Shown piece after piece: positions 48,974 to 58,665 of a stretch of 64,000 nt of DNA. The DNA is from Pycnococcus provasolii (taxonomy: Eukaryota; Chlorophyta; Pseudoscourfieldiophyceae; Pseudoscourfieldiales). The position numbers and the translations under genes were made by a program. Where the stretch lies: positions 221,836-285,835 of the forward strand of contig CP150589.1 of the NCBI GenBank assembly GCA_049487715.1, given 5' to 3'. Positions within the stretch are counted from its first letter, which is position 1. Each line of letters starts with the position of its first letter. The notes under the pieces were generated by a model, which made no database searches, was not told the origin of the DNA, and saw nothing but the letters and a program-made list of their open reading frames with translations.

Positions 48974-51900
48974 ATGATGATCATGGCACCGGCGGGCTAC
49001 CTCAAGGTAATAAGAAGTAGACACGCAAGGTCGTTCCTATTAGCTGGTGCTGTGTTGCTCAGCCTGCTTGGTACTTGTTTGGCGCAGCAGCAGGAGCAGG
49101 GGCAGCAGCAGCAGCCCGAAGGCGCGAACGCAACCTCTCCACAACCACCGCCACCGCCGCAGCCTTCACCGCCACCCCCACCGCCGCCGCCGGCGCCGCC
49201 GCCGTCACCACCGCCGCCGCCAGAAAACGTGTCAAGCATCACCGTGCACGGACGATTTCACAGCTACGACGACATCAAGCCGTGGCTCGAGCGCGTCGCG
49301 GCGGAGTGGGGATGGCCGTGCGCACTTGCACTAGGCAGTGACGACGATGCCGTCACCAAGGGATCTGTGCTCAGCCAGCTATGCCGCAACAAAACGCAAC
49401 TGCTGGTCGAAGGTGCGCCGCCGCCGCTTCTCTCCTTTGAAACGCCTATCACGTCATGCGTTGGCAGGGACGCGTTTGCAGTTCACGTCGCGACGCCTCC
49501 CACGCCGACAACACTTGGGGGCGTGACGACCGCCTTGCGGCCTCACGTGCGTATCTTGGCTGGCGTGCAAGGCGACGACCACGGCTCGCGCGACTTCGTC
49601 CTTCGTGTCGTCGAGTGGCTGTGCCGACAGTACGAAGCCGGAGACAGACGTGTGGTAAAATTGCTGACGTCGACAGTGCTGACGTTCGTGCTGAACTATA
49701 ACCCGGACGGATTCAAGGAAAATCAACGCGACACCTCGTCTTGCGGCGGTTACCAACAAGTCGACCCGGAATTCAATTTCGAGGATCGGTTCGAGACGGA
49801 GAATCAGCTCGATCTCGTTCAGCGCGGCTCGTTCACGTGGGTCAGACGGTCGCGCAGCTGCTTCAACAGCGACGTCAGGAGAAAATTTCCAAATATTGTC
49901 GCATGCCAGCGCGACACGAGCGCATTGGCGAAGAGCGTCGAGTCTACCGTCAATCTCGTACCCGAGGAGACGACGGCGAACATGTTGAAATGGCACGAAA
50001 ATGGCCGACCGGCGCACCTGTCTATTACAATAAAAGGAGCGGGCGCCTATGTAGCCTACCCACCTAGCGCATGTGAGCCGTACGTGAACGATCCGGAGCG
50101 CAGGAAGGCTGCTAGCACGACATGTGGGCCAAAGATTTCTATCGCCGACACAGTCGCAGGCGCATATGCACGTTCCGTCACCGCTGCGACGGAATCGGCA
50201 TCTTCGCCATCTTACTTGCGTGGAGAGTTTCGTCGCGGCGCGCTTGTTACACTTGCAGGCACGCCTAGGTACGGCCGTCTCGCTGACTACTTCCACTACT
50301 TCAAGGGCACCACGGAGCTTGTCGTGGGCATTGGCAGGCAAGGTGGACCTGTGGACGCCGACCCAATGCGGCAGCAGCAGCTCCTACGCTATGACGAGGT
50401 GCATGCGGCGTTCGAAACGCATAGATGGGCGATTGTCGCAGCGGCGGAGCAAGCGCACCGTGCCTTGCGCGGCGTGGTAAGAGACTACGATACGAAGATG
50501 CCTGTACGTGCACGCATTCAAGTAATTGCACGAGACGGCGATAGCGACAACGATGGCAGCAGCAGCTCGGAGGTACTTGCAACAGATACGCAGGATGACG
50601 GACATTACTATCTGCTACTTCCCGAGGGTGACTTTCGCATTCGCCTCGCAGCTTTCGAGGAGAGCGCGGGTTACAAGGATCAGACTCGAAACGTGAGTGT
50701 CCCAGTCGGCTGCATATCTCTGTCTTGTGCGACTGATCTGGTGGTGGAGCTCAGCAAGATCTATGGTGATGATAACCCTGCCCCACCACCACCGCCACTC
50801 GCTCCGCCGAGTCCATCGCCACCTCCACCGCCTCCACCAAGTCCACCACCACCGCCTCCTTCCCCGCCTCCAAGCCCACCACCTCCAAGTCCCCAGCCGC
50901 CACCACCACCGCCGCCGCCGCCGCCGCCACCGCAACCGTTTCCGCCGCCAGCGTCGCCACTGATTTCACCTGTGCAAAACCCACCGCCACCATCGCCGGT
51001 ATCGTCGCTGTCATCGCCTCCTCCTCCACAGCCTCCTCTGCAAACACCAGGATCGAATTCCTCAAACTCTGCGACAATCTTCGGAATGACCGATGTGGAG
51101 CTTGGCTCTATTGGAGCGACATTTGGCGCTCTTCTCGCAATAGCAGTGGTGTTCCTCCGCCGTCGCTTACGCGAATCGGAAGGAGCTGTCGCCGTTGCTA
51201 CCCCAAAGCGCAAGGTGAAACCCACTGCGTTTGCGCACGAACCTGATGTTGAGCGTGGCGATAAAACAAATGGTGGTTTGTGGTCACTCATGTCCCCTCG
51301 AGGCAAAAGTGGTGCGTACAGCCCTGGTTCTGAGTCGCAGGACGATGGTAGGCGTATTGCACTTCGTCTGCGCTGCCTCGCGCCGGCGCTTGCCGCAAGA
51401 TCGCTTGAGCTCGACGTCACAAAAGCGGATATTGCTGCAGTCATGCTTGAGCTCGGCAGCGGGGATGCCGCCAATATACTAACGCACATTGCACCAGCGA
51501 AGCGAGAAGACATTCTTGGCGAACTTCCAGAGGAGCTGTCGCTCGAATTGCGATCTCTCCTTCTTACGCTCGAGGACGCTGCGGAAGATTCGGATGTGGC
51601 TCCGACGCCCTCCGTCGTGAGGACGATTGCAGCAGAGGAGATGAAGGAAGAAGACGAAGATGGAAACCCTGAACTGATGACGGCAAGCTCGGACGTCGGC
51701 GAGGAGCATGAACCAACTGGTGCGGGGCATGACGGCGCTGCATTTACAGCAGCGGACGAGGCTGCAGTTCGCCATCTTCTATCACGCGGCTATGACCTTG
51801 GTCGCATTGAGGATATCGTGGCACCGCCGGAGGCCAAGACGCACCTCGATGCACCGACGATTGCCGGCATTGGCACGGGACCTAAGATGTCCGAATTTGG

Positions 51901-52105
51901 GATCGTAGGACGACGGAGCCTGCCTGCATTGGACGGCACACCGACGACGCAGATCGAGGCTGTGAATCCACATGCGTCGGATGTGGCTTCCCCGAACTTC
52001 CTTGGTGAACGAACGGTGGCTCGCCGTGCACCTCGACGTGGCGGTCCTGCTGCGGACGTCACGCATCGCGGCTGGGTGACGGATGCGGACGATCTACAAC
52101 ACTAA
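48974..52105 (+). CDS. Membrane-anchored M14 carboxypeptidase-like protein, zinc site lost
   Basis: 1,043 residues. Signal peptide (20-37), a Pro-rich SPPPPP stretch (55-84), an M14 metallocarboxypeptidase-like domain (about 90-455), a transthyretin-like regulatory domain (GVVRDYDTKMPVRARI ... LATDTQDDGHYYLLLPEG), a second long (S)PPPP segment (about 602-692), one membrane helix (about 706-732) and an acidic cytoplasmic tail of about 300 residues. The fold is recognised by NYNPDGF, LVPEETTANMLKW and the domain order of CPN/E-type carboxypeptidases. Zinc ligands appear replaced: HGNE reads QGDD (199-202) and the LHGG His is Lys354. Glu448 may be the retained catalytic Glu. It is therefore probably a non-catalytic receptor or adhesion protein. 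The Pro-rich parts suggest hydroxyproline glycosylation. TGTAA 52125-52129. Confidence 0.8.
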   Translation: MMIMAPAGYLKVIRSRHARSFLLAGAVLLSLLGTCLAQQQEQGQQQQPEGANATSPQPPPPPQPSPPPPPPPPAPPPSPPPPPENVSSITVHGRFHSYDDIKPWLERVAAEWGWPCALALGSDDDAVTKGSVLSQLCRNKTQLLVEGAPPPLLSFETPITSCVGRDAFAVHVATPPTPTTLGGVTTALRPHVRILAGVQGDDHGSRDFVLRVVEWLCRQYEAGDRRVVKLLTSTVLTFVLNYNPDGFKENQRDTSSCGGYQQVDPEFNFEDRFETENQLDLVQRGSFTWVRRSRSCFNSDVRRKFPNIVACQRDTSALAKSVESTVNLVPEETTANMLKWHENGRPAHLSITIKGAGAYVAYPPSACEPYVNDPERRKAASTTCGPKISIADTVAGAYARSVTAATESASSPSYLRGEFRRGALVTLAGTPRYGRLADYFHYFKGTTELVVGIGRQGGPVDADPMRQQQLLRYDEVHAAFETHRWAIVAAAEQAHRALRGVVRDYDTKMPVRARIQVIARDGDSDNDGSSSSEVLATDTQDDGHYYLLLPEGDFRIRLAAFEESAGYKDQTRNVSVPVGCISLSCATDLVVELSKIYGDDNPAPPPPPLAPPSPSPPPPPPPSPPPPPPSPPPSPPPPSPQPPPPPPPPPPPPQPFPPPASPLISPVQNPPPPSPVSSLSSPPPPQPPLQTPGSNSSNSATIFGMTDVELGSIGATFGALLAIAVVFLRRRLRESEGAVAVATPKRKVKPTAFAHEPDVERGDKTNGGLWSLMSPRGKSGAYSPGSESQDDGRRIALRLRCLAPALAARSLELDVTKADIAAVMLELGSGDAANILTHIAPAKREDILGELPEELSLELRSLLLTLEDAAEDSDVAPTPSVVRTIAAEEMKEEDEDGNPELMTASSDVGEEHEPTGAGHDGAAFTAADEAAVRHLLSRGYDLGRIEDIVAPPEAKTHLDAPTIAGIGTGPKMSEFGIVGRRSLPALDGTPTTQIEAVNPHASDVASPNFLGERTVARRAPRRGGPAADVTHRGWVTDADDLQH

Positions 52106-52787
52106 TATATAAATAACGTCTAGATGTAAGATATTTACGAAGAAATCGGTAGTATTTATACACATTCAAAGTTCACGCTTATATTGCTTCTTTTTTAGTT
52201 AAGTTCTCTCCTACAAATTTAGGCGGACGATTAACATTTAACATAATGGATGCTTCATTCTTGCGTCGGGAACCATCCGCACCGATCGTCTTCGTCGTGG
52301 AAGTTCTCTCAGAGTACTTCCCACTCCCTTTCAAGAGTATTTTTTTAGAGTATTTTAGTATTACTTAGTAATACATACTAAGTATTGGGTAGCTCTGATT
52401 TTCCCTAGGCCCTCCCCCCTGACCCGCGCAAGACATAAGTCGAGCATCTTCTTGGGCTCACACTCGGCGTTGTTGCTGCTCGTGGTAAAAAAGAGAGCAT
52501 ACATAATCCGTGCAGCACCCATTCGTCGGTCGGCGAGTATCCGGTTGTGTGCGCGTGAGGTGTGACATCGATAACGGGTGTCCAGATCGACAAAGGAAAA
52601 ATGAAGACGACATTGCTCACAACACATCTCACACACCTCCAACAAAACGTTGCGCGACCGGGATCCCGAAAATCCCCCGCAGATCATCGATCAGAGGGAT
52701 AGTTCCACATCGGATCCCCGGCAGCCCCCCTCACAAGACCTTGTTTCCCATCCACCGCACCTCGTATCATCTCCGCGCGACACCGCC
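52106..52787. other. Intergenic region, nothing recognised
   Basis: 682 bp of AT-rich 3' flank (52106-52390), then the GC-rich upstream region of the LamG gene. The LamG frame is open from 52650 without an earlier ATG. No repeat or RNA gene is recognised. Confidence 0.5.
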
Positions 52788-54230
52788 ATGGAGTCGCTGA
52801 ACCCGATCGCGTCGTGCCTGCCTCCGCCCGCGGCCAAGCCGCTGCTGCCCTCGCAGAGGCCCAGCGACGACCACAGGACGTCGCTCGACCACAGGATAGC
52901 GCGACTGTTGAGGCGCGTCTCGCCTAGATCGCTACTAGCCGCGTCAGCACTTATCTACGGCCTTGTCTTGTTGTACGTGCGCGAGTCAGCCGGAGGCGGT
53001 GCCGCAGCGACGCGCTCAGCCGCGTTGTCTCAGGGCGTCGGCACGAATGTGGGAGGCGTCGGCGTGCCGCAAGCTGTGGGAACAGCGCGTGGCGACGTTT
53101 GGGCTGACTACTTCGCCATGGGAAACGCGGGCCGCGCAGAGTTGCCGTACGACGAGTTTGCGGATGCTCTTCGCGCATTTGCACTTGTTGAGCACCCGCC
53201 AGATGGCCTCAACCTGACGCGACGCACAGCGGCGGCGCTCGCGCCTTACGTTGACCTGAATCACGACCACAAGGTTGGCAACGGCGAGCTCTTCGCCTTT
53301 GTGAGCAAGTTTGCATCCAGTGAGGGAGAAGGCGATATACAACAAGGTGGAGACGAGTACGGCGAGGAGACGGGCGGCGCGACCGCCAAGTCCCCGTACG
53401 ACGCGAGGCGTCTCGGCAACGCCTTAGTGTCCGCGCTGCAGCTCGTCGCTGGCGAAGGTGGCGCGCCCGGCGGGTCTGGCGATGCTGCGGGTGGTTGCAG
53501 CCTGCACTTCCAGCGCAAGCGTGGCAGCTACGTCGAGCTCGTAAACTCAGGAAGCCTGCAGTTTGGCGGCAGCCAGCCCTTCACGATTGAGATGTGGGTG
53601 CGCCCGACGATTGACCACAAGGCGATGTGCCTGATAAGCAAGTACAACCGCGGTAAGTGGGGTCAATTTTTTGTCAAGATTGACGAGAATGGCCGAGTCT
53701 TTTTCCACCGCGAGGTTGCCCCTTGGGGTCAGCGCTCGGATCGCAAGCTGCCGGTGAACGCGTACACGCACGTGACCGTGACGTACAGGTGGGATCAAGT
53801 GCGCCAGCGTGGCGAGAGCTCGATTTACCTCAATGGCACCGTCGCCGCGAGTCAGCGAGAGGGCCCTCAGGATAACAATCCCGAGACAGCGATTCTCATT
53901 GGAGCTCTGCAGGAGTCCAGCCTACCCACGGAGCACCTTGAGGGGGACATCGACGATGTGCGTATGTGGGACGTTCACCGCACGCCGAAGGAGGTGCAGG
54001 ACAGCATGAGGTTACGTCTCACAGGCATGGAGGAGCATCTCGTAGGCTACTGGCCCTTCGACGAGTGCCGAGGTGCGTTCACGCGTGATGCGCTGAGCCA
54101 CCACGACGGATCTCTGCGCGAGACGGCGCAGGGTGGGGACAAATCGAGCGGGCTTGGAATGTGGAAACCGAGCGATATCACGCTCCGCTCGTACTCGGAC
54201 GCGATTGGTTGTTTAGACACGCTGTGCTGA
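52788..54230 (+). CDS. Membrane protein with EF-hand-like loop and LamG/ConA-like lectin domain
   Basis: 480 residues. One membrane segment near the N-terminus (about 49-64, preceded by RRVSPRS) implies a type II orientation with a lumenal or extracellular C-terminus. Residues about 155-166 (DLNHDHKVGNGE) have the spacing of a calcium-binding EF-hand loop, though only one is evident. The rest of the body (about 240-400) is a laminin-G/pentraxin-type fold: FTIEMWVRP, ISKYNRGKWGQFFVKIDENGR, TYRWDQVRQ...SIYLNGT, then IDDVRMWDVHRTPKEV and GYWPFDECRG. These are the standard strands of LamG_3 domains. A glycan- or protein-binding surface or Golgi role is inferred. Convergent with DHAD. TGTAA 54291-54295. 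Confidence 0.82.
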   Translation: MESLNPIASCLPPPAAKPLLPSQRPSDDHRTSLDHRIARLLRRVSPRSLLAASALIYGLVLLYVRESAGGGAAATRSAALSQGVGTNVGGVGVPQAVGTARGDVWADYFAMGNAGRAELPYDEFADALRAFALVEHPPDGLNLTRRTAAALAPYVDLNHDHKVGNGELFAFVSKFASSEGEGDIQQGGDEYGEETGGATAKSPYDARRLGNALVSALQLVAGEGGAPGGSGDAAGGCSLHFQRKRGSYVELVNSGSLQFGGSQPFTIEMWVRPTIDHKAMCLISKYNRGKWGQFFVKIDENGRVFFHREVAPWGQRSDRKLPVNAYTHVTVTYRWDQVRQRGESSIYLNGTVAASQREGPQDNNPETAILIGALQESSLPTEHLEGDIDDVRMWDVHRTPKEVQDSMRLRLTGMEEHLVGYWPFDECRGAFTRDALSHHDGSLRETAQGGDKSSGLGMWKPSDITLRSYSDAIGCLDTLC

Positions 54231-54361
54231 ATGACCCTAAGATTTACCGTACATCGTCGGCGCAACGCTTACGAGATCGGCGATGACACATGTAAGAAAC
54301 AGAACAAAAAAACCTTTAGGAAAACCTTTTTACACTCTTTGTTACCTCCCAATGCATGCTT

Positions 54362-56332
54362 TTAGGCGTCGGTCACACATCCATCGCTCGCGCTGCCGAC
54401 GAGTTTCACGTACTTGTACAGTGTACCATTCTTAGCCTTGTAAGCCGGCTCGCTCCACTCCTTGCGACGAGCTTCGAAATCCGCCTCTGTGAGATCCACC
54501 GCATCCATCGTGCGATTCACCGCGTCGATCTTGATCATGTCGCCGTTTTGCAGAAGACCAATGGGACCGCCAACCTGCGCCTCTGGCGTGACGTGACCAA
54601 CGCAGAAGCCGTGACTGCCTCCTGAGAAGCGCCCGTCTGTGATGAGCGCGCACACATCGCCAAGGCCTGCACCCATGATGGCGGATGTGGGTGTCAGCAT
54701 TTCAGGCATTCCAGGGCCGCCCTTCGGCCCTTCGTAGCGAATGACGACAACGACTCCTCGGAAGGACTCGGGGTCCTTTGACAGCGCGTCGAGCATCTCC
54801 TCCTCCGCGTCGAAGACGAGCGCGGGTCCCGTGAATTCGAGCCCTTCCTTGCCGGTGATTTTCGCGACGGAGCCCTCGGGCGCGAGGTTACCGTACAGGA
54901 TCTGGATGTGCCCCGTCTCCTTGATGGGCTCCGCAACCTTCCGTATTATCATCTGCTTTTTCTCGGACGTGAAGTCGAGGGGTGCGCACGTCTCGACGTT
55001 CTCGCCAATCGTCTTACCCGTAACCGTCATGCAGTTGCCATCCATGAGACCCTCGTCGATCAGGTACCGAATCACGGCGGGCGTTCCTCCGACGAGATGC
55101 AGATCTTCCATGACGTACTTTCCGCTAGGCTTGAGGTCGGCGAGGAACGGCGTATTGTTCGAAACGTCCTGGAAGGTGTCAAGAGACACGTCTACGCCCA
55201 CAGCCTTCGCCATCGCGATGATGTGCAGCACGGCATTCGTGCTTCCGCCGAGTGCCATGCAAATCGCGATGGAATTGCGGAACGCCGTGGGTGTCATGAT
55301 GTCGCTGGGCTTGAGATCATTTGCGATGAGATTCTGGATCGCGGCGCCGGCGGCGAAGCACTCGAGGCGCTTCTGCGCGCTGACGGCGGGCGCACTGGAC
55401 GAGTACGGCAGGCTCATGCCAAGCGCCTCGATGCACGACGCCATCGTGTTGGCGGTGTACATTCCTCCGCACGCGCCTGCTCCAGGGCAGCTGTTGCGCA
55501 CGACGTCAGCCCTCTCCTCTTCCGTCAGCGTTCCCGCGACGTACTGTCCGTAGCTCTGGAACGCGCTGACAATGTCGAGCTTGTTTTCTTTTGTCTGCAG
55601 GTCAGCAAGTCCGAGCTGGCTCGTACCCGGCTGGATGGTGCCACCGTAAAGCATCAGCCCAGGCCTGTTGAGCCTCGCCATGGCCATGATGACGCCCGGC
55701 ATGTTCTTGTCGCATCCTGGGATGGCGATCGTCGCGTCGTACCACTGCGCGCTCATGACGGTTTCCACGCTGTCAGCTATGATTTCTCGGCTCTGCAGGC
55801 TGAAGCTCATTCCCTCCGTTCCCATGGAGATTCCGTCGGACACGCCAACTGTGTTGAAGCGGTAGGGCAGGAGTCCCGCGGACGTGACTCCGTCGCGAAC
55901 GCTCTCGCTGAGCTCGAGCAGGTGCATGTTGCACGGGTTTCCCTCGTACCACACGCTGGCGATGCCCACCTGAGGCAGGTCGAGGTCCGCGTCCACCTTG
56001 ATTCCCTCTGTGGCCCAGAGCATCGCCTGGCTCGCCCCCTGGCTCTTCGGCTGGGTGATTCGCGCGCTGTACCGGTTGTAGCTCGTCGGTTCGTACGACG
56101 TCGGCACGCGTCCAGGCGGCGACCAGTAGTCAGGCGCGGGCACTTTCTCCGTGGGCGCGGCTGGCGGCGTGATGGGCGCACCTCGCACGGACGTGGGCCC
56201 GAACGACCACGACGCCGGGTTATTTTTGGAGGACGGCGACGACTGCGCGCACCGAGCAGGCACGGGGCGGCGCGAAGCAGAAGTCGTCTTCATAGCGGGT
56301 GTGGATAAGGATAAGGCAACGGGTCCGGACAT
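54362..56332 (-). CDS. Dihydroxy-acid dehydratase, plastid
   Basis: Third common enzyme of branched-chain amino-acid synthesis, converting 2,3-dihydroxy-isovalerate and -methylvalerate to the 2-oxo acids (Ile, Val, Leu). 656 residues from the ATG at 56330-56332 (a second ATG at codon 14). The ~75-residue Ser/Pro/Arg-rich leader fits a plastid transit peptide. The IlvD/Edd family cysteines that hold the Fe-S cluster are present: C134 in GNPCNMH, C207 in [10 protein letters not shown] and the [18 protein letters not shown] block (282-288). The C-terminal [22 protein letters not shown] contains the active-site Ser. It is complete. Sense-strand TGTAA is at 54334-54330. Downstream of VDE on the same strand. 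Confidence 0.96.
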   Translation of the reverse strand: MSGPVALSLSTPAMKTTSASRRPVPARCAQSSPSSKNNPASWSFGPTSVRGAPITPPAAPTEKVPAPDYWSPPGRVPTSYEPTSYNRYSARITQPKSQGASQAMLWATEGIKVDADLDLPQVGIASVWYEGNPCNMHLLELSESVRDGVTSAGLLPYRFNTVGVSDGISMGTEGMSFSLQSREIIADSVETVMSAQWYDATIAIPGCDKNMPGVIMAMARLNRPGLMLYGGTIQPGTSQLGLADLQTKENKLDIVSAFQSYGQYVAGTLTEEERADVVRNSCPGAGACGGMYTANTMASCIEALGMSLPYSSSAPAVSAQKRLECFAAGAAIQNLIANDLKPSDIMTPTAFRNSIAICMALGGSTNAVLHIIAMAKAVGVDVSLDTFQDVSNNTPFLADLKPSGKYVMEDLHLVGGTPAVIRYLIDEGLMDGNCMTVTGKTIGENVETCAPLDFTSEKKQMIIRKVAEPIKETGHIQILYGNLAPEGSVAKITGKEGLEFTGPALVFDAEEEMLDALSKDPESFRGVVVVIRYEGPKGGPGMPEMLTPTSAIMGAGLGDVCALITDGRFSGGSHGFCVGHVTPEAQVGGPIGLLQNGDMIKIDAVNRTMDAVDLTEADFEARRKEWSEPAYKAKNGTLYKYVKLVGSASDGCVTDA

Positions 56333-56552
56333 GACAACGACTGACTGTACAGTATGCTGTTTGCGAGGGCTTTTTCGGGGGGGGGCTTTTTCGGGGAAAC
56401 CAAACGGAGGGGGACGGCGGCGGCGGAACCAGGGAGGGAAGAGAGAGAGAACGTCCTTCTAATGGGGGATCCCTCCTGGGTCGGGGACTCGGGGGAGCAT
56501 CTTCAGTTCGAACATTACTTCTACTTTTCCAGCACAACAACAGGATATCATA

Positions 56553-58088
56553 TCAGCTGACGATGCTCTTGAAGAAGTTCACGACAGGGCCAACGGAGTC
56601 GTTCCACGAAAACCCGCCACCCTCCGCGCCTTCGATACTGCTCTCGTAGCGCGCCTCCACCTTGTTCAAACTGCGACGAACCGAGGCGGGGACGTCCTGC
56701 TGCTTCTGCTGCGGTGACGCAGAGTCCGCGCCGACGACGGACTTGTTGTTCAGCAGTGTGAAGCGTGAGCCGAAGCTCACGAGCCCGTCCTCAACGCTGC
56801 GAACGTCCTTAACGATCTCCCTCTCGATTGCGACGACGTCGCGGCCCACTTCTCTCTCAATCGCGACGACGTCGCCAACAAAGTCCTTTTCGAGTGCGAC
56901 GACGTCAGCGCCAAGCGTGTCCAGGTCGCTGGGAGCGACGATGCGAGGGATCGTCGGGCGTGGTGCGCACGTGTTGTCTGTTATTTTGAAGTCCTCCCAT
57001 CGAATGCTTCGCGTCGCGCCGTCGATGTTCGACAGCTTCGTCTTCACAACCTCGCGCAGGCGGGGAACCCACTCAGGCCGTAGGCTCGGCTCGCGCGCGT
57101 ACACGACGGCGCCGCCGTATCCAACCCACGCATCGTTCTGGCCCCGGTAGTACACGACGAAGTAGTCGTCGTTCGAGTCGACGATGTACCAGTCATCTTC
57201 GTAGTGCAGGAACTCGTTGTCATGGTTGTACAGCACGGCTGGCGCCTGCGGGTCGGCGACGAACGTCTGTATGTCCGACCTGTCGTAGAAGTCGCCGTTC
57301 GGGCGTCTCACGCGCCAGTTGATCTTGCCGTAGAGCTCACCCTCCTTGGGTGCCGAGAAGTAGTGCACCTGGCAGTCGAACGTGTCGAAGAGCGGGTTGA
57401 GTCCCGCGACGATGTACCACCGTCCCTCGAGGTTTGACGTTGCCAAGTTGGGCACGGTGCGCGCCTTGTCGAGTGCGGGGAACGTGCTGTCGTCCTGCTT
57501 TTGTGGCACGCACTTCTGCTCGGTGACTGCGCACGTGTTGAACGCGCCGACCGCGGCGTCGTTGTACAGGTCTCCGCACTTGATTTGGCAGTCCGACTCG
57601 TCCGGTCGACCCGAGCATGTGTTGAGGCACACGAGCGACTCGATGCACTTTTCGTCCGCGACGCACCTCGCGAGCTCTTTCTGGCACTTGCCAAGCAGGC
57701 ACGTTCCCACGGCGGCGACGTCCGTCTTGGCATATGCAGGGAGAGCAGCAGCAGTAGTGACGATGGTTGATGCCGAGATTGCGACGGCGGCGGAGAGCGC
57801 GAGTGCGGAAGTTTTTGATTTTTGGTGGTTTATGAGTTTGGAGAGAATGTTTGAGGAGTCTGAGCCTGATTCTGATTCTGATTGGGGTGGTGGTTGTGGT
57901 GGTGCTGATGATGATGATGCAGACTGTATGCTTTGTGTTTGTTGATGAGCCTGACGTCTTGAGCGTAGCAGGCTCCTCAGAGAAGAAACGTGCGCTGCAC
58001 GTGCTCTACTACGAGCACGCCCATGCCCGTGAGTTCTCTGAGCACCTCTGCCGGTTGAGCTTCGCGTGGAAGTTACGCCGGTCGCCAT
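56553..58088 (-). CDS. VDE: Violaxanthin de-epoxidase, thylakoid lumen
   Basis: Converts violaxanthin to zeaxanthin via antheraxanthin in strong light when the lumen acidifies, switching on photoprotection. 511 residues from the ATG at 58086-58088. The N-terminus is bipartite: an Arg/Ser-rich stromal transit peptide (1-80), then a hydrophobic lumenal-transfer segment ending LPAYA|K (cleavage near 120). The mature part has the Cys-rich domain (C130 to C193, with LGKCQKELARC and CIESLVCLNTC), then the lipocalin barrel starting NLEGRWYIVAGLNPLFDTFDCQ and ending near RSIRWEDF. The C-terminal charged helix contains four 11-residue repeats (DVVAIEREVGR type, 395-438). It is head-to-head with ZEP. 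Confidence 0.97.
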   Translation of the reverse strand: MATGVTSTRSSTGRGAQRTHGHGRARSRARAAHVSSLRSLLRSRRQAHQQTQSIQSASSSSAPPQPPPQSESESGSDSSNILSKLINHQKSKTSALALSAAVAISASTIVTTAAALPAYAKTDVAAVGTCLLGKCQKELARCVADEKCIESLVCLNTCSGRPDESDCQIKCGDLYNDAAVGAFNTCAVTEQKCVPQKQDDSTFPALDKARTVPNLATSNLEGRWYIVAGLNPLFDTFDCQVHYFSAPKEGELYGKINWRVRRPNGDFYDRSDIQTFVADPQAPAVLYNHDNEFLHYEDDWYIVDSNDDYFVVYYRGQNDAWVGYGGAVVYAREPSLRPEWVPRLREVVKTKLSNIDGATRSIRWEDFKITDNTCAPRPTIPRIVAPSDLDTLGADVVALEKDFVGDVVAIEREVGRDVVAIEREIVKDVRSVEDGLVSFGSRFTLLNNKSVVGADSASPQQKQQDVPASVRRSLNKVEARYESSIEGAEGGGFSWNDSVGPVVNFFKSIVS

Positions 58089-58665
58089 TTTGGGGAGCCA
58101 GAACAAGCTGGGGAGAGGGGAGGAGGGGAGGGGAGAAAAGCGGAGAGCGGATAGGGTGAGTCACCCAGGGCCACGAGGCAGAGGCCTTGAAACCCCGAAT
58201 AATCAATCAATCCTCGGAGAACACGAGAGCCAAAATTGAGCCCAACCCCCATTTTTTGCTTCCCTCCTCCCCCCAAGTTCTCCCACCAAAAACCCACCAA
58301 GAGCCCACCAAGAGCCGATTTTTGCTCCCCACACTTGCCCCAGACGAGATTCGCAGGAAATGGTTCCCAAGAAATCTGCCCCACCAAAACCCCTCGAGGC
58401 TCTCTCGAGTCAGATGGGATGGGAGGGAGATCTTGGAGAGGGGGTGACGTCGCTCTCCCTCCACCCCCCCGGTCCGGGGTATCCCGATGGATGGCCTTGG
58501 CCTTGGCCTTCGCTTTTTCCCGGTAATGATGAGAAAAGGCGCAGGGAGCGGTCGGAAAGATCTCCCTCCCCTGCCCCCCCTCAGATTCACGCGCTCAACC
58601 TCACCCTCCCCTCCCTCCTCCTCCCTCCTCGCCCTCCTCGCGGCCATCTTCCCCTTGCTTCAGCC
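58089..58665. promoter_or_regulatory. Shared VDE-ZEP intergenic (bidirectional) promoter region
   Basis: 577 bp between the two start codons. The right half is pyrimidine-rich (CCCTCC runs), and GGGGAGAGGGGAGGAGGGG occurs at about 58112-58132. The ZEP frame is open from an ATG at 58360, but the ATG at 58666 in good context (GCCATGGGC) starts a normal transit peptide, so I place the region up to there. No TATA box is obvious. Confidence 0.55.

Noticed and set aside
54908-56308. 466-codon frame antisense to dihydroxy-acid dehydratase
   Set aside because: Antisense of a GC-rich conserved gene. The composition is His/Arg/Val-rich with no domain.
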